From Rhodoplanes tepidamans (lineage in GTDB: Bacteria > Pseudomonadota > Alphaproteobacteria > Rhizobiales > Xanthobacteraceae): a stretch of 64,000 nucleotides of DNA. This document shows, one piece after another, positions 25,061 to 35,372 of the stretch. Below the pieces are notes generated by a model that worked only from the letters and a program-made list of their open reading frames with translations, was not told the DNA's origin and searched no databases. How positions within the stretch are numbered: position 1 is the stretch's first letter; each line of letters opens with the position of its first letter. The stretch covers positions 1 through 64,000 of the forward strand of contig NZ_JAUSUJ010000015.1 in NCBI RefSeq assembly GCF_030813915.1. The letters run 5' to 3'. A program made the translations under genes and the position numbers.

Positions 25061-26542
25061 TCACGACACCCGGACGAGCCCGGGCGGCCGCCAGGTTCCG
25101 GCGCCGGCCGGCAGGATCGACGGCGCCTCGGTCTTCGGCCAGTAGAGCCGCATCACGATGTACATCGGCCCGTCCGGCGCGGGCAGCCAGTTGGCCTCGC
25201 GGTCGGGGCCGGGCGAGCGGTGCTGGATGTGGAGGGTCAGCGAGCCGTCCGGGTTCGTCTTCAGCGACGGCAGCATCGGCGAGTTGATCAGATAACGGTC
25301 GATCGGGTTCCTGATCAGGAGCTGCGTCCTGCCGTCGTACATGGTGACCGACCAGAAGGCGTTGACGGGCGGCAGCTGGCCGGCCGGGAAGGTCAGCGTG
25401 TAGCTGTGCCGGGCGCCGTCGAGCGCCTCGCCGGTCTGGTCGACGCGGGTCGCCGGATACATCGCCTCCTCGGCATCGTTGCCGAAGATGCCGGCCTGCG
25501 CGGCGGCGGCGCGCCTCAGCCAGTCGCCGTGGAAGAAGGCGGCGTCGCCGAACGGCGAGCCGACGCGCCATCCGTCGATGTCGCGGCCCAGCGACTTCAC
25601 CGCCTCCTCGACCTTGCGCTGACCCTCCTTCATGCCGATCGCGACCTCGAGCTTGTCCTCGACCGACAGGTCCTCGAACGCGAAGGTCTTGCCCGGACCG
25701 ATCCCGATCGTGGCCAGCTTCTCGCGGATCTCCCGCTCCTCCGGCAGCGCCGGGGCGAACCGCAGGGCGAAGTCGAGATAGGCGAAGAAGTCCGTCTTCA
25801 CGCGCTCCTTGTCGAACCGCGGAAAGTCGATCGCCGGCGCGGCCGGCGGCGCGGGCTGCTTCAGATAGGCCGACAGCGGCTGCGCCCGGTAGCCGGCCTG
25901 GACGGCCTTGACCTTGTCCATGTCGGCCGGATCGAACAGCTGGGTGCGGAAGATGGCGAGCGAGAACTCGGTCGACGAGCGAAAGACCCTGCTGATGCCG
26001 GCCGGCCGCGGGCCGGTCCAGTGCGGACCCACCGCCATGACGTCGGCGGCCGCCGAGCCGGTCGTGCGGCTGCCGGCATAGCCGTAGTTGAAGGTGTTGC
26101 CGTCGCAGAGCTGGACCGAGAAGTAGCGCTCGGGATCGACCGCCGGCACCGACAGCACCATCGGCTCGGCGCGCAGGTCGAGCCACACCATCGAATAGGG
26201 CGTGTCGCTGTTCGGCGTGACGATCGAGGTGTCCCGCCAGGTGAAGACGCGCGCCTCGTTGTGCAGCGTGTTGAACGGCGCCTTCCACTGCCCGGAATTC
26301 CGGTCGATCACGAAGTCGTACAGCACGCCGTAGTTCATCACGATCGGCAGCCCGTAGACGAAGCCCGCCTCGGCGATGTCCTTGGCCTTGAAGAAGCCCG
26401 GCCGGGCCGGCGCGGCCGCGGGCCGCGGCGTCGCCCCGCCCGGCGCCTGGGCCGCCGCCGGCCGCGGCCCGATCGCCCCGAGCACCGGTGCCGCGACCGC
26501 GCCCAGCGCCGCGCCGCGCAGAAAGTCCCGCTTGCTGACCAT
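25061..26542 (-). CDS. DUF1254/DUF1214-domain exported protein
   Basis: 493 aa from the ATG at 26542. Tat-type signal: MVSKRDFLRGAALGAVAAPVLG (KR rather than RR before DFL), ending at AAAQA. The mature part has DUF1254 (AEAGFVYGLPIVMNYGVLYDF... TPNSDTPYSMVWLDLRAEPMVLSVPA) and C-terminal DUF1214 (YTLTFPAGQLPPVNAFWSVTMYDGRTQLLIRNPIDRY... LPAPDGPMYIVMRLYWP). These large periplasmic proteins are common in environmental bacteria; their reaction is not established. Stands alone on its strand, with a 399-bp upstream region. Confidence 0.88.
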   Translation of the reverse strand: MVSKRDFLRGAALGAVAAPVLGAIGPRPAAAQAPGGATPRPAAAPARPGFFKAKDIAEAGFVYGLPIVMNYGVLYDFVIDRNSGQWKAPFNTLHNEARVFTWRDTSIVTPNSDTPYSMVWLDLRAEPMVLSVPAVDPERYFSVQLCDGNTFNYGYAGSRTTGSAAADVMAVGPHWTGPRPAGISRVFRSSTEFSLAIFRTQLFDPADMDKVKAVQAGYRAQPLSAYLKQPAPPAAPAIDFPRFDKERVKTDFFAYLDFALRFAPALPEEREIREKLATIGIGPGKTFAFEDLSVEDKLEVAIGMKEGQRKVEEAVKSLGRDIDGWRVGSPFGDAAFFHGDWLRRAAAAQAGIFGNDAEEAMYPATRVDQTGEALDGARHSYTLTFPAGQLPPVNAFWSVTMYDGRTQLLIRNPIDRYLINSPMLPSLKTNPDGSLTLHIQHRSPGPDREANWLPAPDGPMYIVMRLYWPKTEAPSILPAGAGTWRPPGLVRVS

Positions 26543-26941
26543 GTTGGTTCCCCCGATCCCGCCGGCGCGCCGCCGGCACGCGCCCGCTGGCCGGCGCACC
26601 CTGCCGCCGGGCGCCGCAACGGTACTGCGTGGCTCCTCACGGACTATGCAGAATCGGCCGCGGTCCGCGGCGGTGCCGGGCTTGTGATCGGAGAGCCTTT
26701 GCGCGGAGACGGCCGCCGGGGCGCGAGGAACGACGATGGCCGTGTGCTCTGTTCGGGCTCGGGGACCGGCCGTGCCGGGCCGTTCGTCAGAGCTCTCCTG
26801 CGCCGCGATCCGCATCACGGCGGACGCGAGCGCGATACGGAGGTGACCCGGCCGGCCTTCGGCCGCGTGCCAGCGGCCCGTGTCCGGGCGTCAGTAACCG
26901 TGTCGATTGTCGGAAATCTCAGGGCCGGCTTGGGCTGGGCT
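26543..26941. other. 399-bp gap between the DUF1254 gene and tRNA-Leu
   Basis: No gene supported. Expected to hold the promoter and leader of the DUF1254 gene on the minus strand; no convincing promoter, operator or hairpin was recognised. Several overlapping open frames exist only because stop codons are rare in DNA this GC-rich. Confidence 0.4.
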
Positions 26942-27026
26942 TGGTGCCCAGGAGAGGACTCGAACCTCCACGGCTTGCACCACTGGTACCTGAAACCAGC
27001 GCGTCTACCAATTCCGCCACCTGGGC
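26942..27026 (-). tRNA. tRNA-Leu (CAG)
   Basis: 85 nt including an encoded CCA. The acceptor stem GCCCAGG pairs with CCTGGGC. The D-loop GGTAGACGCG is leucine-type. The anticodon stem is CTGGT / ACCAG with loop TTCAGGT (anticodon CAG, reads CUG). A long variable arm and T-arm GGTTCGAGTCC follow. CUG is the dominant leucine codon in this genome, so this should be a heavily used isoacceptor. Confidence 0.97.
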
Positions 27027-27037
27027 CCAAGGCGGCT

Positions 27038-27067
27038 CTCATACGGGGCCGGGTTCCGTCTTGTCAA
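27038..27067 (-). promoter_or_regulatory. Sigma-70 promoter of tRNA-Leu
   Basis: On the minus strand, a perfect TTGACA (27062-27067), 18-bp spacer and TATGAG (27038-27043), ending 11 bp before the tRNA 5' end. Unusually close to consensus for this genome, as expected for a stable RNA gene. Confidence 0.7.
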
Positions 27068-27197
27068 CGGCGCCGTGACCGAAAAGGGTGCGGCGGCTGC
27101 AGGCGCGGCATGCGCGGCCCGGCGGGGAGGTGCTTTCGCGCCTCCTGTCCGGGCCTCCGGCCCCTGCGCGCCGGGATTCGGGTGTCCGAGCCTCCGG

Positions 27198-27221
27198 CCT
27201 CCCGGCCTCCCGGCCTCCCGG
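27198..27221. repeat. Three-copy CCTCCCGG tandem repeat
   Basis: Three exact 8-bp units preceded by an imperfect one (CCTCCGG at 27191-27197). Non-coding; could vary in copy number by slippage. No function inferred. Confidence 0.7.
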
Positions 27222-27534
27222 CCCGCGGCTGCGGCGCCCGCGGCACCGACCCCGTGCCGTCCGGTCCCGAGCCGAGGCGCGCGGCGGCCCGCCATGGCCG
27301 AATCGCCGAGGCGCCCGAACGCCCGGCGTTGGCGAATCGCCTCGGCCCGCGTGGCGGCGGGCGGGGACATGGCGAACGCCGGCGTTCGGGGGGCGCCCGC
27401 CGTCCGCCCGCGGCGGCGGCGCGGACGCGGCTCCCCTGGACGGCCGCCCCGCCATCCCGTATGACCCCGGCAGGCCCGTCCGCCGCCGGCGCCGGCTGCG
27501 GATTCGTGCGAGATAATCGGGAGATCCGGCGGTC

Positions 27535-28518
27535 ATGGCGATGTCCACCCCGACGTCCAGCTCCGACGCCCTCGTCACCATCTTCGGCGGCTCCGGCTTC
27601 CTCGGCCGGCACGTGGTCCGGGCGCTGGCGCCCGAGCTGCACCGGATGCGCATCGCGGTGCGCCGGCCCGATCTTACCGGCCACCTGCAGCCGCTCGGCC
27701 GGGTCGGCCAGATCCACGCCGTGCAGGCGAATCTGCGCAACGCCGACTCGGTCGCGAGCGCGGTGCGCGACGCCGGCGTGGTGATCAACCTGGTCGGCAT
27801 CCTGTTCGAGCGCGGCAAGCAGTCCTTCGAGGCCGTCCACGTGGAGGGCGCCGCCACCGTGGCGCGCGCCGCCGCGGCCCAGGGGGCGCGGCTGATCCAC
27901 GTCTCGGCGATCGGCGCCGATCCCGACTCGTCCGCCCTCTACGCCCGCACCAAGGGCCAGGCCGAGGCCGCCGTGCTGGTCGAGGCGCCGGACGCCGTCA
28001 TCCTGCGGCCGTCGGTGATCTTCGGGCCCGACGACGCCTTCTTCAACAAGTTCGCCGCGATGGCCCGCATCGCCCCGGCCCTGCCGCTGATCGGCGGCGG
28101 CCGCACCCGGTTCCAGCCGGTGTTCGGCGGCGACGTCGCCGAGGCGGTCCGCAAGGCGGTCGACGGCGAGGTGGCGCCCGGCATCTACGAGCTCGGCGGA
28201 CCCGACGTCGCCACCTTCAAGGAGCTGATGCGGCTGGTGCTGGACATCACGCAGCGGCGCCGGCTGCTGCTGCCGGTGCCGTTCTGGGCGGCCAAGCTGC
28301 TCGGCGCGGTGCTGAAGATCCTGCCCAACCCGCCGCTCACCCCCGACCAGGTCGAGCTCCTGAAGGCCGACAACGTCGTCTCCGAGGCGGCGATCCGCGA
28401 GAATCGCACCCTCGCCGGCCTCGGCATCGAGGCGCACACCATGGCGGCCGTGGTGCCGTCCTATCTGTGGCGCTACCGCAAGGCCGGCCAGTTCACGGGC
28501 CGCCGCAGCCTCGCCTGA
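27535..28518 (+). CDS. NDUFA9-like NAD(P)-binding reductase (complex I-associated SDR)
   Basis: 327 aa. Extended/atypical SDR: nucleotide motif TIFGGSGFLGRHVVRAL at residues ~15-31, VNLVGILFERGKQSFEAVHVEGA, the YARTKGQAE active-site region and SVIFGPDDAFFNKFA. It resembles the NDUFA9 subunit of complex I and its alphaproteobacterial homologues, which bind NADPH and help complex stability or quinone metabolism. The start may be ATG 27535 or 27541. No complex I genes are near. Confidence 0.87.
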   Translation: MAMSTPTSSSDALVTIFGGSGFLGRHVVRALAPELHRMRIAVRRPDLTGHLQPLGRVGQIHAVQANLRNADSVASAVRDAGVVINLVGILFERGKQSFEAVHVEGAATVARAAAAQGARLIHVSAIGADPDSSALYARTKGQAEAAVLVEAPDAVILRPSVIFGPDDAFFNKFAAMARIAPALPLIGGGRTRFQPVFGGDVAEAVRKAVDGEVAPGIYELGGPDVATFKELMRLVLDITQRRRLLLPVPFWAAKLLGAVLKILPNPPLTPDQVELLKADNVVSEAAIRENRTLAGLGIEAHTMAAVVPSYLWRYRKAGQFTGRRSLA

Positions 28519-28562
28519 TCCGGCCGCCCGGCCGCGCCCCCCGCACGACCGGAGTGCCCGGA

Positions 28563-29708
<1,146 letters not shown>

Positions 29709-29732
29709 GCCGGTGGGCGCGCCGCGCCCGCC

Positions 29733-30281
29733 CTACAGCACCCGCACCATGAACCGCGCCGCCGCCCCGTAGCTCGCGAGCTTCTCGGCGAGCGCCGGAT
29801 CGTCGACGGCCGAGAAGCCCTGCCGCATCCAGAAGCCCGGCGAGCCGCCGACCGCGACCAGCGACAGGGTGGTGAAGCCCGCCGCGCGGGCGTGCGCGGC
29901 GAGCCGGTCGACGATCGTGGCGCCGGCCCCGCCGCCGCGCGCCGCCGGCAGCAGCGCGAGGTCGTGCAGGTACCAAGTCGTCGGCCGCTCCGGCAGCCCG
30001 CCGAGGAGCGTGTCGAGCGCCGGTGGCGCGCCCGCCCAGGGGTGGCTGACCACGTAGCCGGCGAGGCCGCCCGGGGCCGGGGTGGCCGGGTCGGCGAGCA
30101 CGTGGCAGCCCTCCGGCGCCAGCCGCCGCCGCTCGGCGAAGACGGCCCGGTCCTCGGGAAGATCGGGATGGACCACGGCGGCGACCGCCAGCACGGCGGC
30201 GAGGTCGCCGTCGACCATCGGGCGCCAGGCGGGCCGGCGCGCGGCGGCCGGCAGGGACTGATCGGGCATAACGAACGTCAT
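29733..30281 (-). CDS. GNAT-family N-acetyltransferase
   Basis: 182 aa (ATG at 30281; ATG at 30269 also possible). GNAT fold: WRPMVDGDLAAVLAVAA start, central strand TWYLHDLALLPAARGGGAG with the R/Q-x-x-G-x-G/A acetyl-CoA loop (ARGGGAG), helix ATIVDRLAAHARAAGF, and GGSPGFWMRQGF near the end. Acceptor unknown. Convergent with the LldD-like gene and divergent from the 126-aa membrane protein. Confidence 0.85.
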   Translation of the reverse strand: MTFVMPDQSLPAAARRPAWRPMVDGDLAAVLAVAAVVHPDLPEDRAVFAERRRLAPEGCHVLADPATPAPGGLAGYVVSHPWAGAPPALDTLLGGLPERPTTWYLHDLALLPAARGGGAGATIVDRLAAHARAAGFTTLSLVAVGGSPGFWMRQGFSAVDDPALAEKLASYGAAARFMVRVL

Positions 30282-30384
30282 GGCTGGTGGTGATCGCGAC
30301 ATCGCGCGATGATGCATCCGTAATCTACCGCCGCGCGGCGTTTCGCCACTGGCGATCGGCCGCCGGCCGACCACATGCTGGGCC

Positions 30385-30765
30385 ATGAGCGAGAACCGAT
30401 CCGACGATCCCCGTTCCGGCCGGCCCGACCACCCCCGCGCCGAGAAGCCGCGCGCCGAGCCCGAGATCATCCCGCCGGGCGCGCCCGATCCGCGCCGCCC
30501 CGGCGCCGAGGCCCCGGAGGACTTTCCGGGCGCCGTCTTCATCACGGTCGATCAGGACGGCCGCACCCGGTACACCAAGATCGAGCCCCCCGGCCCGTTC
30601 TCGGTCGCCATCGGCATGCTGGTGCTGGGCGCCATCGTCGCCGCCATCCTCCTGGTGGCGCTCGGCCTGGTGCTGTTCTGGGTGCCGGTGATCGTCATCG
30701 TGATCGCCGTCCTGCTGTTCTCCAGCTACCTCAAGGCCGCCTGGCGGAGGTTCATGGGGCGGTAG
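30385..30765 (+). CDS. Small membrane protein, unknown
   Basis: 126 aa, not recognised. A hydrophilic Pro/Arg/Glu-rich N-terminus (1-50) is followed by FPGAVFITVDQDGRTRYTKIEPPGPF. Two closely spaced transmembrane helices (about 73-95 and 97-115) and a basic C-terminus (LKAAWRRFMGR) follow. Conserved-looking layout for Rhizobiales membrane proteins, but no function is known to me. Ends just before the strong bidirectional hairpin at 30773. Confidence 0.75.
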   Translation: MSENRSDDPRSGRPDHPRAEKPRAEPEIIPPGAPDPRRPGAEAPEDFPGAVFITVDQDGRTRYTKIEPPGPFSVAIGMLVLGAIVAAILLVALGLVLFWVPVIVIVIAVLLFSSYLKAAWRRFMGR

Positions 30766-30772
30766 CCCAGAC

Positions 30773-30811
30773 GCGTTCTCCAAGCGGGCGGTCCGCCGAG
30801 CTGGAGAACGC
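30773..30811. terminator. Bidirectional hairpin terminator
   Basis: GCGTTCTCCA (30773-30782) pairs perfectly with TGGAGAACGC (30802-30811), with further GC pairing inside. Lies between convergent genes ending at 30765 (+) and 30852 (-). Confidence 0.65.
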
Positions 30812-30851
30812 TCCTCAGGACGAGGGCGAAGCGCGGAGACGCGGCCCCGCA

Positions 30852-31274
30852 TCACCCCTTCACGCCGCCCATCCGACAGATCGTCTTCCACTCGGCGGCC
30901 GTGACGGGCTGGACAGAGAGGCGCGACTGCTTGAGCAACGCCATCTCGGCGAGGTTCTTCTCGGCCTTGATCGCCGCGAGCGTCACGGGCGTCTTCAGCG
31001 GCGTCACGGCCTTCAGATCGACCACCACCCACGGGCTGCCGGGCTCGGCCGTCGGATCGGGATAGTGCTCGCGGATGATCTCGGCGATGCCGACGATCTG
31101 CTTCTCGTCGACCGAGTGATAGAAGAACGCGCGGTCCCCCGCCTTCATCTTCATGAGGTTGAGCTTGGCGGTGTGGTTGCGCACGCCGGTCCACGGCTCG
31201 CCCGTGTCGCCACGCTTCACCTGGTCGTCCCACGACCAGGTCGAGGGCTCGGACTTCACCAGCCAGTAGGCCAT
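30852..31274 (-). CDS. EVE-domain protein
   Basis: 140 aa from the ATG at 31274. YWLVKSEPSTWSWDDQVKRGDTGEPWTGVRNHTAKLNLMKMKAGDRAFFYHS is the EVE-domain signature (PUA-like fold, relatives of YTH domains). Such domains bind modified bases in RNA or DNA, and stand-alone EVE proteins are widespread in proteobacteria. A role in modified-base recognition is family knowledge; the ligand here is unknown. A start at 31301 would be inside the palindromic repeat and is unlikely. Confidence 0.92.
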   Translation of the reverse strand: MAYWLVKSEPSTWSWDDQVKRGDTGEPWTGVRNHTAKLNLMKMKAGDRAFFYHSVDEKQIVGIAEIIREHYPDPTAEPGSPWVVVDLKAVTPLKTPVTLAAIKAEKNLAEMALLKQSRLSVQPVTAAEWKTICRMGGVKG

Positions 31275-31296
31275 CGAAGGTTCTCCGTCGCTTCGG

Positions 31297-31336
31297 GTCA
31301 TTCCGGGTTCGCGCGTTCAGCGCGCCCCGGAATGAC
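31297..31336. repeat. Palindromic repeat, GTCATTCCGGG type
   Basis: GTCATTCCGGG (31297-31307) pairs with CCCGGAATGAC (31326-31336); the inner GCGCG/CGCGC arms pair too. Same family as copies at 43255-43288, 43317-43351 and 63107-63148. Sits in the gap between gpsA and the EVE gene. Confidence 0.8.
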
Positions 31337-31346
31337 GGGGTCGTCG

Positions 31347-32339
31347 TCAATGCTCCGCCCGGAACGGCCGGGTGGTCAGCGCTTCGATCGCCTGGCCGAC
31401 GCTGAGGCGGCCGTCGAGCACGGCCGCGACCGCGGTCGCGATCGGCATGTCGACGTCGCGCTCGCCCGCCATCTCGACCAGCACCGGCGCCGTGAAGGCG
31501 CCCTCGGCGAGCAGGCCGCCGTGCCGGGCCTCCTCCGGCGAAAGCCCCTCGCCGATCGCGATGCCGAGCGAGAAGTTGCGCGACTGCGGGCTCGAGCAGG
31601 TGAGGATCAGGTCGCCGAGGCCGGACAGGCCGGTCAGCGTCTCGGACCGCGCTCCGTAGGCGCGGCCGAACCGCATCAGCTCGGCGAAGCCGCGCGTCGT
31701 CAGCGCCGCTGCGGCGCTGGCACCGAGCCGCCGGCCGCGCACGATGCCGACCGCGATGGCGAGCACGTTCTTGGCGGCGCCGCCGATCTCGACGCCGCGC
31801 AGGTCGGTGGCGTGGTAGGGGCGGAACGTCGTGGTGCCGAGCGCATGGGCGAGCGCGACCGCGACGGCGTCGTCGCCCGCCGCGAGCGTCACGGCGGTCG
31901 GCAGGCCGCGGGCGACGTCGGACGCGAAGCTCGGGCCCGACAGGATCGCCGGCGTCGCCGACGGCAGCGCCGCCGCGATCACCTCGGTCATGAAGCGGCG
32001 GCTGCCGCGCTCGATCCCCTTGGCGCAGGCGACCACCGGGGTGCCGGGCCGCAGCACCGGCGCGAGGGTCGCGGCGACCGGCCCGTGCGCCTGCGCCGGC
32101 ACGACCAGCAGCACGGCGTCGGCGCCGGCGGCCGCTTCGGCCCCGGCCGCGATCGCGATGCCGGGATCGAGGGCGACGTCCGGCAGGTGCGGCGAGGCGC
32201 CGGCGCGGCGCACCGCCTCGGCGGCCGCCGCGTCGCGGGCGACCAGCACGACCTCGCGGCCGGCCCGGGCCGCGACATTGGCGAGCGCGGCGCCCCAGGC
32301 GCCGGCCCCGATCACGACGATGCGCTGGAGCGTCACCAC
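31347..32339 (-). CDS. gpsA: Glycerol-3-phosphate dehydrogenase [NAD(P)+]
   Basis: 330 aa. N-terminal Rossmann motif [18 protein letters not shown] (residues ~8-25), then [40 protein letters not shown], and the catalytic lysine region [17 protein letters not shown]. The C-terminal substrate domain has [15 protein letters not shown] and [11 protein letters not shown]. Makes sn-glycerol 3-phosphate from dihydroxyacetone phosphate for phospholipid synthesis. Start is one of two adjacent GTG codons (32339, 32336), 7-8 bp after the tsaD stop, so it is coupled to tsaD. Confidence 0.96.
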   Translation of the reverse strand: MVTLQRIVVIGAGAWGAALANVAARAGREVVLVARDAAAAEAVRRAGASPHLPDVALDPGIAIAAGAEAAAGADAVLLVVPAQAHGPVAATLAPVLRPGTPVVACAKGIERGSRRFMTEVIAAALPSATPAILSGPSFASDVARGLPTAVTLAAGDDAVAVALAHALGTTTFRPYHATDLRGVEIGGAAKNVLAIAVGIVRGRRLGASAAAALTTRGFAELMRFGRAYGARSETLTGLSGLGDLILTCSSPQSRNFSLGIAIGEGLSPEEARHGGLLAEGAFTAPVLVEMAGERDVDMPIATAVAAVLDGRLSVGQAIEALTTRPFRAEH

Positions 32340-32346
32340 GGCCGGA

Positions 32347-33462
32347 TCACGTCGGAACGGGGGCGCCGGACGGCCCGGCTTCGCCGGCGAGGCCGCCGCC
32401 GGCGAGGCGGGGGTGCGGCTCGGCCGGCTTGCGGACGTGGTCGAGCGGCCAGCGCGGCTTCGGCGCCGCGTCGAGCGTGTCGGTGAGGCCGTAGGCGAGG
32501 CGCTCGGCGCCGGCCCAGGCGATCATCGCGCCGTTGTCGGTGCACAGCTCGGGGCGCGGCAGCACCAGCACGGTGCCGCCGTCGAGCGCGCAGGCGTTGA
32601 GGAGCTTGCGGATCGCCTGGTTGGAGGCGACGCCACCGGCCGCGACCAGCGCCATCGGCGCGCCGAAGCGCTCGCGGAACAGCGCCAGGCCGGCGCGCAG
32701 CCGGTCCTTCACCATGTCGGCGACGGCCTGCTGGAACGAGGCGCACAGGTCGGCGACGTCCTGGTCGGAGAGCGGTGCCGCCTTCTGGGCCTCCAGCCGC
32801 ACCGCGGTCTTGAGGCCGGAGAGCGAGAAGTCGGCGTCCGGCCGGCCGACCATCGGGCGCGGCAGGGCGAAGCGCCCGGGATCGCCGTCGCGCGCGGCGC
32901 GCTCCACGGCGGGGCCGCCCGGATAGCCGAGGCCGAGCGTCTTGGCGGTCTTGTCGAAGGCCTCGCCGATGGCGTCGTCGAGCGTGGTCCCGATGCGGAC
33001 GTAGTCGCCGACCCCGAGCACCGCGACGATCTGGGTGTGGCCGCCGGAGGCGAGGAACAGGCAATAGGGGAACGGCAGGTCGTTGGTCAGCCGCGCCGTG
33101 AGGGCGTGCGCCTCGAGATGGTTGACGGCGAGCAGCGGCTTCTCGTGGACGAGGGCGATCGCCTTGGCCGTGGTGAGGCCGACGATCAGGCCGCCGATCA
33201 GGCCGGGCCCGGCGGCGGCGGCGATGCCGTCCAGCGAGGCGAAGCTGCGGCCGGCCTCGCGCATCGCCTGGGCGATCAGCCCGTCGAGGATCTCGACATG
33301 GGCGCGCGCCGCGATCTCCGGCACCACGCCGCCGAAGGCGGCGTGCTCGTCGATCTGCGAGAAGACCACGTTGGACAGAATCCGGCCACGGCCGTCCGCG
33401 TCGCGCTCGACCACGGCGGCGGCCGTCTCGTCGCAGGTCGTCTCCAGCCCGAGAACGATCAT
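32347..33462 (-). CDS. tsaD: tRNA N6-adenosine threonylcarbamoyltransferase TsaD
   Basis: 371 aa. [19 protein letters not shown] opening, metal-binding HLEAHAL motif (about residues 111-117), [26 protein letters not shown] and [16 protein letters not shown] are all characteristic. With TsaB/TsaE it installs t6A37 on ANN-decoding tRNAs. Carries an extended C-terminus (~30 residues, [14 protein letters not shown]...). Divergent from hemC, with a 133-bp shared promoter holding an inverted repeat. Confidence 0.97.
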   Translation of the reverse strand: MIVLGLETTCDETAAAVVERDADGRGRILSNVVFSQIDEHAAFGGVVPEIAARAHVEILDGLIAQAMREAGRSFASLDGIAAAAGPGLIGGLIVGLTTAKAIALVHEKPLLAVNHLEAHALTARLTNDLPFPYCLFLASGGHTQIVAVLGVGDYVRIGTTLDDAIGEAFDKTAKTLGLGYPGGPAVERAARDGDPGRFALPRPMVGRPDADFSLSGLKTAVRLEAQKAAPLSDQDVADLCASFQQAVADMVKDRLRAGLALFRERFGAPMALVAAGGVASNQAIRKLLNACALDGGTVLVLPRPELCTDNGAMIAWAGAERLAYGLTDTLDAAPKPRWPLDHVRKPAEPHPRLAGGGLAGEAGPSGAPVPT

Positions 33463-33516
33463 CGGTGAACGATCATGGATACCGGCGACTACGCACGTCG
33501 CCTCCGTCCCCTTCCC

Positions 33517-33553
33517 TTGCGCAGGAGGCGCTCCTATAAGTCCTTCTGCGCAA
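33517..33553. promoter_or_regulatory. Inverted repeat around TATAAG between tsaD and hemC
   Basis: TTGCGCAGGAGG (33517-33528) and CCTTCTGCGCAA (33542-33553) pair at 11 of 12 positions. The 13-bp centre contains TATAAG (33535-33540). Its position between two divergent essential genes, 43 bp from hemC and 55 bp from tsaD, suits an operator covering one or both promoters. Confidence 0.5.
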
Positions 33554-33595
33554 ACCCGCTTCCATTAGGGTCTCGGCGTAGCATTGTGAGGTCCC

Positions 33596-34534
33596 ATGGC
33601 GCAATCCTCGTCCCCGCCCTTCGTCCGCATCGGCACCCGCGGCAGCCCGCTCGCCCTCTGGCAGGCGCACGAGACGCAGAAGCGCCTCGCCGCCGCGCAC
33701 GGGGTTCCGCTCGAGGCGATCGCGATCACCATCATCAAGACGTCGGGCGACATCATCCAGGATCGTCCGCTCGCCGAGGTCGGCGGCAAGGGGCTGTTCA
33801 CCAAGGAGATCGAGCAGGCGCTGTTCGACAACGCCGTCGATCTCGCCGTGCACTCGTCGAAGGACATGGAGACCAACCTGCCGGACGGGCTGGTGCTCAC
33901 CGCCTGCCTGCCGCGCGAGGACGTGCGCGACGCCTTCATCTGCAAGCGTGCGACGACGCTCGCCGAGCTGCCGGCCGGCGCCGTGGTCGGCACCGCGTCG
34001 CTGCGGCGCGGCGCCATGGTCAAGCGCCTGCGGCCCGACATCGAGGTGGTGTCGATCCGCGGCAATGTCGACACGCGGCTGCGCAAGGTCGAGAGCGGTG
34101 AGGTCGACGCGACCCTGCTCGCCTATGCGGGCCTCAAGCGGCTCGGTCTCGCCGACAAGGCGACCTCGCTGTTCGACATCGCCGTCTTCCTGCCGGCGGT
34201 CGGCCAGGGGGCGGTCGGCATCGAGTGCCGGGCGGACGACACCCGCACCCGCGACATCCTGGCCGCCATCGACGATGGCGTCACCCGCACGGCGCTGACC
34301 GCCGAGCGCGCCTTCCTGCGGGCGCTCGACGGCTCGTGCCGCACCCCGATCGCCGGCCACGCGACGGTGTCGGGCGACCGCCTGTCGCTGCGCGGCCTGA
34401 TCGTCAAGACCGACGGCAGCGTCGCCCACGAGACCTCGCGCGAGGGCGCGGCGGCCGATGCGGCGGCGCTCGGCGACGACGCGGGCCGCGAGCTGAAGGC
34501 GCGCGGCGGCCCGGACTTCTTCGCGCACGGCTGA
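33596..34534 (+). CDS. hemC: Hydroxymethylbilane synthase (porphobilinogen deaminase)
   Basis: 312 aa, preceded by [22 protein letters not shown], the [26 protein letters not shown] loop, [25 protein letters not shown] and [10 protein letters not shown] substrate-binding segments, and C248 in [13 protein letters not shown], which carries the dipyrromethane cofactor. Polymerises four porphobilinogen molecules in tetrapyrrole synthesis. First gene of hemC-hemD-mitofilin-hemY. Confidence 0.98.
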   Translation: MAQSSSPPFVRIGTRGSPLALWQAHETQKRLAAAHGVPLEAIAITIIKTSGDIIQDRPLAEVGGKGLFTKEIEQALFDNAVDLAVHSSKDMETNLPDGLVLTACLPREDVRDAFICKRATTLAELPAGAVVGTASLRRGAMVKRLRPDIEVVSIRGNVDTRLRKVESGEVDATLLAYAGLKRLGLADKATSLFDIAVFLPAVGQGAVGIECRADDTRTRDILAAIDDGVTRTALTAERAFLRALDGSCRTPIAGHATVSGDRLSLRGLIVKTDGSVAHETSREGAAADAAALGDDAGRELKARGGPDFFAHG

Positions 34535-34547
34535 CCGGGAGGCGCGC

Positions 34548-35246
34548 GTGCGGCTCCTGGTCACGCGCCCCGATCCCGACGGCGCCCGTACGGCCGACGC
34601 ATTACGGGCGCGCGGGCACGACGTACTCGCCGCCCCGCTCCTGCGAATCGAGCCGGTCGCCGACGCCGCGATCGGCGACGGTCCGTGGGCCGCCGTGGCC
34701 GTCACCAGCACCAATGCGATCGGCGCCATAGTGTCGCATCCGCAGTTGTCCGCGGCGCCGGTGTTCACGGTCGGCGGCCGGACCGCCAAGGCGGCGCGCG
34801 CCGCCGGCCTCGCCGACGTCCGCTCCGCCGACGGCGACGTGCACGCCCTCGCCGAGCTGATCGCCGCGGCCGTCCAGGGCACCGCCGACCCGGTGCTCTA
34901 TCTCGCCGGCGAGGACCGGGCCGGCGATCTCGAAGCCCTGCTGGCCGGCCGCGGGCTCGCGGTGCGGACCGTCGTGGTCTATCGCGCCGTCGCGCAGACG
35001 CGGCTTCCCGACGCCGTGCGTGCGGCGCTCGCGAGCGGCGGCATCGACGCGGTGCTGCACTATTCGCGGCGCAGCGCCGAGGCGTTCCTGGCCGCCTGCG
35101 CGGTCGATTCTCTCCAAGTGGCGGCGCGCGCGATTCGCCATCTGTGCCTGTCGCCGCAGGTCGCCGCAGCGCTGCGCGAGGGCGGCGCCCAGGACGTGGT
35201 CGCCGCCTCCCGCCCGGATGAGGCGAACCTGTTCGGACTTCTTTAG
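34548..35246 (+). CDS. hemD: Uroporphyrinogen-III synthase
   Basis: 232 aa from a GTG at 34548 with GGGAGG upstream. MRLLVTRPDPDGARTADALRARGHDVLAAPLLRIEP is typical of HemD. VAVTSTNAIGAI, FTVGGRTAKAAR, YLAGEDRAGDLEALLAGRG and VLHYSRRSAEAFL complete the two-lobed fold. It closes and inverts the hydroxymethylbilane made by HemC. 13 bp after hemC, so co-transcribed. Confidence 0.94.
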   Translation: MRLLVTRPDPDGARTADALRARGHDVLAAPLLRIEPVADAAIGDGPWAAVAVTSTNAIGAIVSHPQLSAAPVFTVGGRTAKAARAAGLADVRSADGDVHALAELIAAAVQGTADPVLYLAGEDRAGDLEALLAGRGLAVRTVVVYRAVAQTRLPDAVRAALASGGIDAVLHYSRRSAEAFLAACAVDSLQVAARAIRHLCLSPQVAAALREGGAQDVVAASRPDEANLFGLL

Positions 35247-35372
35247 CGAAGCGGGGTTAGCGATGCTGGCCCCGGGGGCGGGACGGCGTTGTTGTCGTCA
35301 CCAAACCGGCGCAGTATGCGGGTGTGATCCGCATTGCCGCGGAATGGTCCGCAATTGCAGCGGGAGAGGTGG

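Larger units (their letters stand above)
27027..27534. other. 508-bp gap with tRNA promoter, tandem repeat and palindromes
   Basis: Holds the tRNA-Leu promoter (27038-27067). Also contains a short tandem repeat of CCTCCCGG (three exact copies, 27198-27221, preceded by CCTCCGG) and a perfect 16-bp palindrome CGAACGCCGGCGTTCG at 27373-27388. An inverted CCGAGGCG / CGCCTCGG pair lies around 27307-27345. No coding sequence is supported on either strand. Confidence 0.5.

Noticed and set aside
27191-27221. Short tandem repeats considered as a CRISPR array
   Set aside because: Unit is only 8 bp and contiguous, with no spacers or cas genes; no CRISPR array was seen anywhere in the window.
24755-27784. 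1009-codon open frame on the plus strand
   Set aside because: Runs antisense to the DUF1254 gene, through the tRNA-Leu and into the NDUFA9-like gene in the wrong frame; no recognisable domain.
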